Of a stretch of DNA of 64,000 bases, positions 7,655 to 16,068 are shown in pieces. Position 1 is the stretch's first letter. Each line of letters begins with the position of its first letter. The position numbers were made by a program, and so were the translations under genes. Source of the DNA: Prado023 sp963777855 (GTDB taxonomy: Bacteria > Actinomycetota > Actinomycetes > S36-B12 > CAIYMF01); contig CAVZRW010000015.1 of assembly GCA_963777855.1 (NCBI GenBank), positions 62,001 through 126,000 of the forward strand, read 5' to 3'. A model generated the notes under the pieces. The model saw nothing but the letters and a program-made list of their open reading frames with translations, was not told the origin of the DNA and ran no database searches.

Positions 7655-9353
7655 CTACTCCACCGGCAGGGTGTCGATCAGCTGCTGCAGCTCCGCCGCC
7701 TTCTCCGGGCGTCCACCCCGGCGGTGCGGCCACGTTGCCCCAGGCGTAGACGATGGTGCTGCCGTAGTTGTGGCCGTGGCCGGGTGGCACGCTCACCCCG
7801 AAGAACTGGTCGACGGTCACCTGCAGGAACGTGATGATCGGGTACCAGCGGGTGGCCGGGGACACGTCCGGTCCGCGCGGCTCGCGCAACCAGTCGGGGG
7901 CGCGGGAGAGCAGGTTCGGGCTCCACCAGACCACCGGGTCGGAGGCGTGCTGCATGAACACCACGTGTGGGTCCGGCCACGGCCCGCCGGGCGTGGCCAG
8001 GTCGCCCTCCGTGGCAGCGAAGCGCGCCGTGGCGCCCTGCTGGTAGACCGGCTGCCACTCGGGGCTGCCCTCGTCCCGCCCGGCGGTGATCGTCCCCCAC
8101 GGCTCGCTGAAGTTCGGCGTGCCCATGAACAGCGCCCCGTCGGTGCGGGCGGCCAGGTCCTGGACCCCGCTGAACGGCGCCTGGCCGGCGAACGAGCCCA
8201 GGCTCAGGCCGTAGGCCAGCAGCTTCGGGCGGGTCGCCTCGGGCAGCTGCGACCAGCGGGCGTAGACCGCCTCGAACAGTGCGCGGCCGGCCTCGGTGGC
8301 CCGGTCCTGGTCCACGAGGAACGAGATCCAGCTCGGCAGGTACGAGTACTGGATGGTCGCCACGGCGGTGTCGCCGCCCCACATGTACTCCAAGGAGTCC
8401 AGCGACTGGGGCTCCAACCAGCCGGTGCCCGTCGCGCCGGCGACCACCAGCACGGCGCGGTCGAACGCGCCGGTGCGCTCGAGCTCGGCCACCGCGATCT
8501 GGGCCCGCTCGGCGGCGGTCGGCGCGGTGTCGACGCCCACGTACACGCGGATCGGGGTCTGGGCGGGCGCACCGGTGAAGGCCGAGATGGCGGCTGCGTC
8601 CGGGCCGCGGCCGACGACGTTGCGGCCCGCGGCGCCGAGCGAGGCCCACGACGCCAGCGACTGGGGCGACCCCGAGCGGGCGGGATCAGTGGGCGCGGTC
8701 ACCCCGTCGGCGGTGCCCTCGTTCTCGTTGGCGTAGACCGCGTCGGCCACGTCGACGAAGGTGGTGAACAGCACGCCGGCGGTCAGCCAGTAGCCCAGCA
8801 GCGCCACGATCCCGACGGCCAGTGCCCAGGCGATCCGGTGCGGGATGAACCGGCGCAGGTGCCGGTGGATCCACCGGGTGATCCCGCGCACCCCGCGGCC
8901 GGCCAGGATCAGCAGCAGCGCGAGGCCGAGGCAGACCGCCGCGATCCCCAGGACGTGCTGCGCCGGGCTCTCCGGTTCGCCCACCAGACGGCGCACCTCG
9001 TTCTGGGCGTGTCCACCGGCGATGACTGAGAGCACGAACAGGATCGGCCAGCCCACGGCCAGCACCCACCACGCGATCCGCTTGCTGCCTCGCGAGGGCT
9101 CCCGTCCCGGCCGACGCAGCACCCAGCTGACCAGCACGCCCAGGCCGTAGAAGAGCGCCGCCCCGATCCCCGCGATGAGCCCCTCGAACAGCCAGGGCCT
9201 CGGCAGGATGCTCGGGGTGAGCGCCAGCGCGATGCCGAGCAGCGCGAACACCAGCCCCAGGTAGTTAAGCCGCCACCACGGCCGCCGTGGGGTGGCGGCC
9301 GGCGGGTCCGCGGCGGGGGCGGGGCCGGCAGGGGGCACGGCGGTCATCGACAT
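7655..9353 (-). CDS. Membrane alpha/beta-hydrolase of the Abhydrolase_9 type (3' frameshift)
   Basis: The N-terminal third has about four membrane helices. The C-terminal domain is an alpha/beta-hydrolase with a nucleophile-elbow-like YGLSLGS and conserved HASDPVVWWSPNL, typical of the actinobacterial alpha/beta-hydrolase family with an N-terminal membrane domain. The substrate is unknown. After GWTP a one-base insertion near 7690 throws the frame. Restoring it yields EKAAELQQLIDTLPVE and a stop at 7655, which clears the pirin gene. Without correction the frame runs on antisense to pirin to 7428, so an indel is the better explanation. Confidence 0.8.
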
Positions 9354-9466
9354 GGGCGCATTATCGGCGGTCAGCCGGGGGCTCCCCGCTCATCTGACAC
9401 AATGGCGCCCCGGCGCACGGGTCACTCGGACTGGGCGAGCCCCACTTCGCGGTCCCGGCGCCGTCG

Positions 9467-9539
9467 GCCCCCGTAGCTCAGGGGATAGAGCGATGGTTTC
9501 CTAAACCACAGGCCGCAGGTTCGAATCCTGCCGGGGGCA
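9467..9539 (+). tRNA. tRNA-Arg (anticodon CCT)
   Basis: A complete 73-nt cloverleaf. The acceptor stem is GCCCCCG/CGGGGGC, the D-arm GCTC...GAGC, the anticodon loop TTCCTAA (anticodon CCT), and the T-arm GCAGG-TTCGAAT-CCTGC. The discriminator is A and no CCA is encoded. The anticodon stem has one A-C mismatch at its first pair. The 3' end is part of a 76-bp tandem repeat. Confidence 0.93.
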
Positions 9540-9694
9540 CCGCGCAGCGGTGCGCCCTTTGCAGGGTTCGAGGAGGAGGCCCGCGTGAGCGGGCCGACGG
9601 TTCCTGCCGGGGGCACCGCGCAGGGGTGCGCCCTTTGCAGGGTTCGGGGAGGAGGCCCGCGTGAGCGGGCCGACGGTTCCTGCCGGGGGCACCG
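9527..9694. repeat. 76-bp tandem repeat starting in the tRNA-Arg 3' end, with built-in hairpins
   Basis: The motif CCTGCCGGGGGCACCG starts at 9527 (inside the tRNA T-arm and acceptor), 9603 and 9679, a period of exactly 76 bp. Units 9527-9602 and 9603-9678 are nearly identical, followed by a partial third. Each unit carries a GCACCGC-GCA-GCGGTGC-type hairpin followed by CCCTTTGC (terminator-like) and a GCCCGC-GTGA-GCGGGC hairpin. The downstream copies repeat only the last part of the tRNA and cannot encode one. Confidence 0.9.
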
Positions 9695-9778
9695 TCCGGA
9701 GCGGCGAGGCTGGTCCGTCGCTGCGGAGGGCCACCTCCAGATCGGCGCTGCTCACTGCCCGACCGGACCCGGTCGACA

Positions 9779-10317
9779 CTACGTAGCAGCAACCCCGCCC
9801 GCCGCACCGGCCCTTTGCAGGTAGGCGAAGTTGATCGCCCACACAAGGCCCAGTGCCAGTGGGAGATCCACGCTCTCGGCGATGTCGACGGGGTACTGTC
9901 TTCTTCAGCGCCAGATCCGTCAGATCCAACTTCGCGATGGGTACATCATCCTCAAGCACGGAGTAGATCTGCTTCAGCGCACCGGACTGGACGATTGCCC
10001 ACTCAGTCCCATCGGCGAGAGTGAACTCCAGACGCTTCTTGCTGAAGTATCGAGTTGGTCTTCAGGTTCCCGGCCAGACTGCCGTCTGCATTCGTGTACT
10101 CGATCTTCGCAGGGATCGCCTTCTTGACAACGGCGGTCATCACCACGGTTCCGCTGGCGTCCACGATCTCGGCACCGTGCTTGTCCCCGACAATGGTGAA
10201 GACCTGGTCCTCGAAGGATTCATCGCGATAGACCGACAGATCGCGCTGCAGGGCACCCGAGCTCTTCACATAGAACCTGTTCCAGCCATCCTCTGCGCGC
10301 GTATCCGGGTCACTCAT
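9779..10317 (-). pseudogene. Small LURP-one/tubby-like protein, frameshifted
   Basis: It begins MSDPDTRAEDGW with a good SD (GGAGG) before the ATG at 10317. Strand-rich sequence follows (FTIVGDKHGAEIVDASGTVV), then KKRLEFTLADGTEW and YSVLEDDVPIAKLDL, and a hydrophobic C-terminus LPLALGLVWAINFAYL ending at 9779. This order resembles LURP-one-related/tubby-C2 proteins, but the match is weak. The frame is lost near 10047 and again near 9890. Both repairs extend the similarity, so the original product was about 178 aa. It lies in the same orientation as, and 39 bp downstream of, the next small membrane gene. Confidence 0.5.
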
Positions 10318-10356
10318 GGCGTCCTCCGTCGGATCGATGGGCGTGCTGGGGGTCGA

Positions 10357-10570
10357 TCAGGCGTTGGCCGGGGCGGTGGTGACCGCGTCGGCCCCGCGGT
10401 CGATCCGGCGTGCAGTCACCACAGCGGCCACCACACCCGCGATCATCGTCGGGTACACGAGCAGGCCGCCGACCACGGAGAACGGGGTGCTCGCGGCATC
10501 CGACCCCGAGAAGCCCAGGGAGCCGTCGGGGACGGTCGACCGTGGTTGGGTCCGCGGCGCTGGCGGTCAT
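10357..10570 (-). pseudogene. Small one-helix membrane protein, frameshifted
   Basis: The ATG at 10570 starts MTASAADPTTVD. A one-base indel near 10530 must be corrected to continue as VPDGSLGFSGSDAAS, followed by a hydrophobic helix (VVGGLLVYPTMIAGVVAAVV) and a short polar tail ending APANA. The restored product is about 70 aa. It precedes the LURP-one-like gene and probably formed a two-gene operon with it. I recognise no family. Confidence 0.4.
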
Positions 10571-10828
10571 GGGAACTCCGATCCCCAGTGGTGTTGAGGA
10601 CACCAGTCGAGGGCCAGAGTACTGGTGGGCCGGCGAGTTCGGTCGGTCATTCAGGTGCTGCAACAGTCTCGCCGCCGCCCTCACGGGCCGTGGCTCCAGC
10701 GGACGAGCCCGTCAGCCGCCCCCGACGGTCTACCTCATGCGCGTGGATGGCGAGCTCGCCGGCCCACCTCGACAGCCGGGCAGCCCACGGTTAGCGTCGA
10801 TGGTCGGGCGGGGATCAGGGAGGTGCGC

Positions 10829-12017
10829 GTGGCCAGTTCACCCGCGGCGGGGTCGGTACCCCGCGACCGTGCCGACGACTACACCGAGGCAGATGGCGCC
10901 GAGCGGCGGGGGTTCGTCGCGCGTTCACCGGCGAGGATCTGGCGCACGTCGGCTCCTTCTCGTTCGACCCCGCAGTGCTGCCGGGCAACATCGAGAACTT
11001 CATCGGGGTCGCTCAGGTGCCGATCGGGCTGGCCGGGCCGCTGCTGATCGACGGTGAGCATGCCCAGCGGCGAGTTCTACGTCCGATGGCCACGACCGAG
11101 GGCACGCTCGTCGCTTCGTACAACCGGGGCATGCGCCTGCTCACCGAGGCGGGAGGGGTGACGGCGACGGTGGTCGACGACCGGATGCAGCGGGCCCCGG
11201 TCTTCGTGCTGGACGATGCCCGACGGCCCGCGACTTCGGCGAATGGATCGCGCGATCACCACGATCAGATCGCCGCTGCGGCGCAGGCCACGACCCGGAT
11301 CGGACGCTGCATCGAGATCGAGCAGTACCACGTCGGCCCGCTTGCTCTACACGCGCTTCGACTACACAACCGGCGATGCCGCCGGTCAGAACATGGTCGG
11401 CAAGGCGACCTGGGCCGCCTGCGAATGGATCATGCCAGAACTACCCGGGCCAGTCCACGACTACGTGCTATCCGGAGGGATCGACACCGACAAGAAGCAC
11501 TCGCAGATCAACATCCTGCGAGACCCGCGGCAAGCGGGTCGTGGCCGAGGCCGCGTATCCCGGCGGAACTGCTCGAAGAGCACATGGGGGTCACTGCCCG
11601 GCAGATCTGTTCCGCAGCCGACAGGTCAGCCAGGTCGGCAGCTTCATGGCCGGTTCCGCCAACAGTGGGGCGCACGCCGCCAACGGCCTGGCCGCCCTGT
11701 TCATCGCGACCGGTCAGGACGCGGCGACCATCGCCGAGTCGCACGCCGGGATCGTGTACACCCAGCTCCTGGAGTCCGGGGACTACTACTGGTCGATCAC
11801 GCTGCCCGCGCTGATCGTGGCAACCGTGGGCGGCGGCACCGGCCTGGCCACGCAGCGGGAGTGCCTGGCGATGCTCGGCTGCCACGGCCCGGGCACGGTC
11901 GGGCGATTCGCCGAGATCTGTGCTGCGGTCGTGCTCGCCGGCGAGGTCTCGCTGAGCAGCGCCGTCCTCGCCGGTGACTGGGTCTCCAGCCACGAGCGGC
12001 TGGGCCGCAACCGCTAG
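10829..12017 (+). pseudogene. HMG-CoA reductase, multiply frameshifted
   Basis: A GGGAGG site precedes a GTG at 10829. The product is recognisable only by switching frame repeatedly: FTGEDLAHVGSFSFDP, NIENFIGVAQVPIGLAGPL, ATTEGTLVASYNRG, GDAAGQNMVGKAT, GGIDTDKKHSQINIL, ELLEEHMGVTARQI, then a clean C-terminus with GSANSGAHAANGLAALF and GGGTGLATQ. These are the substrate, NADP(H) and catalytic Lys (DTDKK) motifs of class I-like HMG-CoA reductase, the mevalonate-forming enzyme. I count at least eight indels in 1.2 kb, far more than in any neighbour, with no other mevalonate gene in view. Real decay is likely, but local poor coverage could also explain it. Confidence 0.75.
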
Positions 12018-12059
12018 GAATCCCCGACCGGCCCCGGGGCGGGCGCGCAGACGGCGCTG

Positions 12060-12168
12060 CCCTGGGCCCGGGACCCGGGCGGGTGTGGAAGCGGGGCATC
12101 CCCGGGCCCGGGCCCCAGGCGGGTGCGGGAACGCCGCTGCCCCGGGCCGATGGACCCGGGGCAGCGGC
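12060..12168. terminator. GC-rich inverted repeats ending in a perfect 14-bp hairpin
   Basis: GCCGCTGCCCCGGG (12133-12146) and CCCGGGGCAGCGGC (12155-12168) form a perfect stem with an 8-nt loop. It sits between two convergent genes, so it can serve both. Just upstream (12060-12130), further CCCGGG-rich inverted repeats and a diverged tandem copy of a roughly 48-bp unit (GGCGGGTGNGGNA...) are visible. Confidence 0.7.
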
Positions 12169-12182
12169 GCACTGCAGGGGGC

Positions 12183-12509
12183 TCAGGCCTCCTCGTCGAG
12201 CTCCTCGAACAGGGCTGTCTCGATCTCGAGCTCGAAGCCGATGGCCTCGGCCAGGTTGCGGGCCGCCTTGATCACTGCGGGGGTGCCGACGATCGGCGCG
12301 ACCGCGATGAGCACGCTGCGCGCGTCCTCGAGGGTGAGCAGGGTGCCCTCGGCGGCGCGGAGGGTGGCCAGGTAGGACGCCGGCGGGGCATCCACGGCGA
12401 CCAGCGCCGCGAGGCGGACCAGCAGCACGGCCTCCAGGCTGTTGTCGAGGTTGGCCAGGGAGACGGCGTTGATGCCGATGACGGTGTCGAGCAGGGGGTT
12501 CTCGGACAT
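12183..12509 (-). CDS. Small helical protein of the carboxymuconolactone decarboxylase-like type
   Basis: A 108-residue all-helical protein beginning MSENPLLDTVIGINAVSLANLDN and rich in Ala/Leu, with a Glu-rich tail. Closely similar proteins are common in Actinobacteria and are usually named carboxymuconolactone decarboxylase family. The redox-active Cys-X2-Cys of AhpD-type members is absent, so a peroxidase role is unlikely. The start is the ATG at 12509, divergent from the YihY gene. A strong hairpin follows its stop. Confidence 0.7.
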   Translation of the reverse strand: MSENPLLDTVIGINAVSLANLDNSLEAVLLVRLAALVAVDAPPASYLATLRAAEGTLLTLEDARSVLIAVAPIVGTPAVIKAARNLAEAIGFELEIETALFEELDEEA

Positions 12510-12731
12510 GCAGGGGTCCTCTCATGGGGGTGCGTCGCGCGGGTCCCGGACGCCGGGGAGGTGGGTGCCGCGGTTCTGCTGCGGCGCGGGCAACCCTTCC
12601 ACGGATGGGCCGAGGTCGCTCCCCGAGCGACGCGTCCGCCGGACCCCTCTCGGCGCCGTCGCCGAGACAGGAGACCCCGCCGCGGGCGAGGCTGTCGCCC
12701 CCAGGCCCAGCGCGGACCCCGAGGAGGGCCC

Positions 12732-13748
12732 ATGGCGTCGGCAGCAGCTCCGCCCCCGATCGTCGGCACGCCCATCGATCCGCCGCCCAAGGAGGTACCG
12801 GGGTTCGCCGAGAAGCTCGACCGCACGACTGTCGGCGGCATCTCCTATCGGGCGATGCGACGCTACAGCGTCGCCAACGTGGGCCTCCTGGCCGCCGGGA
12901 GCGCCTACTACCTGTTCCTGTCGTTGTTCGCGCTGCTGGCATTCGCCTACGGCGTGATCGCGCTGGTGGGCGCGGACTCGCTGGCCACCACCCTCACCGA
13001 GGCGCTGGGCGAGGCCCTGCCGGGCCTGGTGGGTGACGACGGGATCGACCCCGACCAGCTGCGCTCGACCGGTCGCGCGGCGGGGATCGTGGGCCTGCTG
13101 CTGCTGGCCTACTCGGGCCTGGGTGCGGTCGGGGGTGCCAGCAGCTCGCTGCACCTGATCTTCGGCGCGCCGCCGGACCCGCGCAACTTCGTGAAGGCCA
13201 AGGCCCGCCACGCGCTCATCCTGCTCGTCGTCGCGCCGCTGATCGTCGTGTCGTTCGCCTCCCTGAGCGTCACCTCCGACCTGTTCCACCCGGTCCTCGA
13301 GGCCGCCGGGCTCGACGGTGGACCGGTGCGTGCCCTGCTCACCGGGGTGGGGTACGTGGTGGGCTTCGCCGTGGACGTGCTGATCCTCTGGATCCTGCTC
13401 GGGCACCTCGGCGGCATCCGGCCGCACCGGCGGCCCCGCCTGGTGGCCAGCCTCACCGGTGCGGTGGCCATCGGGATCGTCAAGCAGTTCCTCGACGCGA
13501 TCGTCTCCTGGGCCCTGGACAAGCCGCAGTACGGGGCGTTCGCCGCCCCGCTTGCGGTGCTGTTCGTGCTCTCCCTGCTGTCGTCGGTGCTCTACGGATC
13601 TGCCGCGCTGGCGGCCGGGATCAGCGACCAGGAGGTCCCGTTGGAGGAGCTCGAGCCGACTCCGCAGGAGGCCGCCGACCCGGCACCGACCGGCACCGAT
13701 GCAGCACCGGCCGGCGCCGACGGCGCAGCGGGAGGTCCGGCCTCCTGA
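12732..13748 (+). CDS. YihY/virulence factor BrkB family membrane protein
   Basis: A 338-residue inner-membrane protein with about six helices. The YihY pattern is clear: a cytoplasmic head ending GGISYRAMRRYSVANVGLLAAGSAYYLFLSLF (split across the first helix), then AAGIVGLLLLAYSG, LGAVGGASSSLHLIFGAPPDPRNF and IVKQFLDAIVSW. The tail is Glu/Pro/Ala-rich. A GAGGAGG site lies immediately before the ATG at 12732, which decides the start over an upstream open stretch. The function of the family is unsettled; members were once called RNase BN in error. Confidence 0.87.
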   Translation: MASAAAPPPIVGTPIDPPPKEVPGFAEKLDRTTVGGISYRAMRRYSVANVGLLAAGSAYYLFLSLFALLAFAYGVIALVGADSLATTLTEALGEALPGLVGDDGIDPDQLRSTGRAAGIVGLLLLAYSGLGAVGGASSSLHLIFGAPPDPRNFVKAKARHALILLVVAPLIVVSFASLSVTSDLFHPVLEAAGLDGGPVRALLTGVGYVVGFAVDVLILWILLGHLGGIRPHRRPRLVASLTGAVAIGIVKQFLDAIVSWALDKPQYGAFAAPLAVLFVLSLLSSVLYGSAALAAGISDQEVPLEELEPTPQEAADPAPTGTDAAPAGADGAAGGPAS

Positions 13749-13758
13749 CCAGCGCCGA

Positions 13759-15957
13759 TCAGCCCAGCGGTGGCAGAGGGGTGCGCGGAGTGCGCGGCAG
13801 GCGCCCCGGACGCCCCGGACGGGTCGCCGTGGGCCGCTCGGCCTCCTGCATGACGACCAGGGAGCGGCCGGCGACCAGTCGCTCGGTGCCGGCCCGGTGG
13901 GTGATCGGCGGGCCCGGCGGCACGGGCCACACCGCGGTGTCGAGCACCTCGGTCCACACCGCCCCGGAGGTGCGCCCCGGGACCATGCAGGCCGTGTCCT
14001 GGTCGGCGGCGTTGAAGAACAGCGCGAACGACGGGTCCTGCTGGTCGCGACCGAACCTGTCCTTCTCGTTGAGCGCCGAGCCGTTGAGCACCACCGTGAG
14101 CGTGCGCGCGTAGCCCACCTGCCAGTCGTGCGGGGTCATCGGGTCGCCGTTGGGCTGCAGCCACGAGATGTCGGGCACCTCGTCCCACTGGGAGATCCGC
14201 CGGCCCTCGAAGAACCGCCGGCGCCGGAAGATCGGATGCTTGAGCCGCAGCTCGATGACCCGGCGGGTGAACGAGAGCATGTCCTCGTCGGCGGTCGCCC
14301 AGTCCATCCAGGCCAGCTCGTTGTCCTGGCAGTAGGAGTTGTTGTTCCCCCGCTGCGTGCGCCCGATCTCGTCGCCGTGGGCGATCATCGGCACGCCCTG
14401 GCTCAGCAGCAGGGTGGCCATGATGTTGCGCCGCTGCCGGGCGCGCAGGGCCAGGATCTGCGGGTCGTTCGTCGGGCCCTCCACGCCGCAGTTCCACGAC
14501 CGGTTGTGCGACTCCCCGTCCCGGCCCTGCTCGCCGTTGGCCTCGTTGTGCTTGTCGTCGTAGGAGACCAGGTCGGTCAGGGTGAACCCGTCGTGCGCAG
14601 TGACGAAGTTGATCGAGGCGTGCGGGCTGCGCCCATCGTGCAGGTACAGGTCCGAGGAGCCGGTGAACCGGGAGGCGAAGTCCGGCAGCGCCGCGGGCTC
14701 CCCGCGCCAGTAGTCGCGGGTGGTGTCGCGGTAGCGGCCGTTCCACTCGGTCCACAACGAGGGGAAGTTGCCCACCTGGTAGCCGCCCTCGCCGAGGTCC
14801 CACGGCTCGGCGATCAGCTTGGCCTGGGAGACGATCGGGTCCTGGTGCACCAGGTCGAAGAAGGTGGAGAGCTTGTCGACGTCGTGGAACTCCCGGGCCA
14901 GGCTCGAAGCCAGGTCGAAGCGGAAGCCGTCGACGTGCATCTCGGTGACCCAGTAGCGCAGGGAGTCCATGATCATCTGCAGCGAGTGGGGGCTGCTGAC
15001 GTTCATCGAGTTGCCGGTGCCCGTGGTGTCGAAGTAGCGGCTCGGGTCCTCGGGCGCGAGCCGGTAGTAGCCGGGGTTGTCGATGCCGCGGAACGACAGG
15101 GTGGGTCCGTTGTGGTTGCCCTCCGCGGTGTGGTTGTAGACCACGTCGAGGATCACCTCGATGCCGGCGATGTGCAGCTGCTTGACCATGCCCTTGAACT
15201 CGCTGACCTGCTCGCCGAGCGTGCCGGTCGAGGCGTACTCGTTGTGCGGGGCGAAGAAGCCGATGGTGTTGTAGCCCCAGTAGTTGCGCTTGCCCTGGGA
15301 CTGCAGGAACGAGTCCTGGACGAACTGGTGGATGGGCATCAGCTCGATGGCGTTGACCCCGAGGTCGAGCAGGTACTCCACCATCGCGGGATGGGCCAGG
15401 CCGGCGTAGGTCCCGCGCAGGATCCGGGGGATGTCGGGGTGGCGCATGGTCATGCCCTTGACGTGGGCCTCGTAGATCACGGTCTCGTTGTAGGGCCGGT
15501 GCAGGCGGCGGTCGGAGGTCCAGTCGAAGAAGGGGCTGGTGACGACGCTGAGCATCGTGTGCCCGAGGCTGTCGGTGCGGTCCATGCTCGCAGGGCGGTC
15601 CAGCCGGTGGCCGATCACCGCCTGGGACCCGTCGGGCATCCCGGTGATGGCCCGCGCGTAGGGGTCCAGCAGGAGCTTGTTGGGGTTGCACCGCCAACCC
15701 CGGGCTGGGTCCCAGGGGCCGTGCACCCGGTAGCCGTAGCGCTGCCCGGGGCCGATCATCGGCACGTACGTGTGCCACACCCCGGCGGTGCGCTCCTCGA
15801 GGGGCAGGCGCTGCTCGACTCCCTTGGCCCCGATCAGGCAGAGCTCGACGCTGGCGGCGCGCTCGGCGAACAGCGCGAAGTTGGTGCCCACCCCGTTGTA
15901 GGTGGCGCCCAGCGGGTAGTCGTCACCCGGCCACTGGATCGTCGCGCGCACGGCCAC
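13759..15957 (-). CDS. glgX: Glycogen debranching enzyme GlgX
   Basis: A 732-residue isoamylase-type GH13 enzyme that hydrolyses alpha-1,6 branches of phosphorylase-limited glycogen. The N-terminal CBM48-like domain starts GDDYPLGATYNGVGTNFALFAERA. The catalytic barrel shows DVVYNHTAEGN, the nucleophile Asp near residue 348 in DGFRFDLAS, the acid/base Glu in IAEPWDLGEGGYQVG and the third acid in TAHDGFTLTDLVSYDDKHNEANGE (regions I-IV). Length and motif order match GlgX/TreX. The Pro/Arg-rich last 30 residues are extra. It ends 10 bp from the convergent YihY gene. Confidence 0.95.
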   Translation of the reverse strand: MAVRATIQWPGDDYPLGATYNGVGTNFALFAERAASVELCLIGAKGVEQRLPLEERTAGVWHTYVPMIGPGQRYGYRVHGPWDPARGWRCNPNKLLLDPYARAITGMPDGSQAVIGHRLDRPASMDRTDSLGHTMLSVVTSPFFDWTSDRRLHRPYNETVIYEAHVKGMTMRHPDIPRILRGTYAGLAHPAMVEYLLDLGVNAIELMPIHQFVQDSFLQSQGKRNYWGYNTIGFFAPHNEYASTGTLGEQVSEFKGMVKQLHIAGIEVILDVVYNHTAEGNHNGPTLSFRGIDNPGYYRLAPEDPSRYFDTTGTGNSMNVSSPHSLQMIMDSLRYWVTEMHVDGFRFDLASSLAREFHDVDKLSTFFDLVHQDPIVSQAKLIAEPWDLGEGGYQVGNFPSLWTEWNGRYRDTTRDYWRGEPAALPDFASRFTGSSDLYLHDGRSPHASINFVTAHDGFTLTDLVSYDDKHNEANGEQGRDGESHNRSWNCGVEGPTNDPQILALRARQRRNIMATLLLSQGVPMIAHGDEIGRTQRGNNNSYCQDNELAWMDWATADEDMLSFTRRVIELRLKHPIFRRRRFFEGRRISQWDEVPDISWLQPNGDPMTPHDWQVGYARTLTVVLNGSALNEKDRFGRDQQDPSFALFFNAADQDTACMVPGRTSGAVWTEVLDTAVWPVPPGPPITHRAGTERLVAGRSLVVMQEAERPTATRPGRPGRLPRTPRTPLPPLG

Positions 15958-16068
15958 GTGTGGATCTCCCTGCCCCTCGGCTGCATCGTCACGGTAGGCC
16001 CTGGCGGCGGTGCGTCGCGCGGCCTGCCCCGGGGGCTGGGCGGTGCCGGCGCTGCGGACCGGGTCGGG

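Noticed and set aside
7131..9029. A 632-codon plus-strand open frame
   Set aside because: Shadow of the membrane hydrolase on the minus strand; no recognisable motif and no suitable start.
9527..9694. CRISPR-like array near tRNA-Arg
   Set aside because: Only two complete contiguous 76-bp units, no unique spacers and no cas genes.
9467..12017. Integrated phage or ICE at the tRNA-Arg
   Set aside because: No integrase, phage or conjugation gene is visible. Only a repeated tRNA end and damaged metabolic or hypothetical genes are seen, so an island is possible but not supported.
10829..12017. Working mevalonate pathway
   Set aside because: The only mevalonate gene seen is HMG-CoA reductase and it is frameshifted many times.
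12183..12509. AhpD-like alkylhydroperoxidase
   Set aside because: The active-site Cys pair is missing, so only the loose fold-family name is kept.
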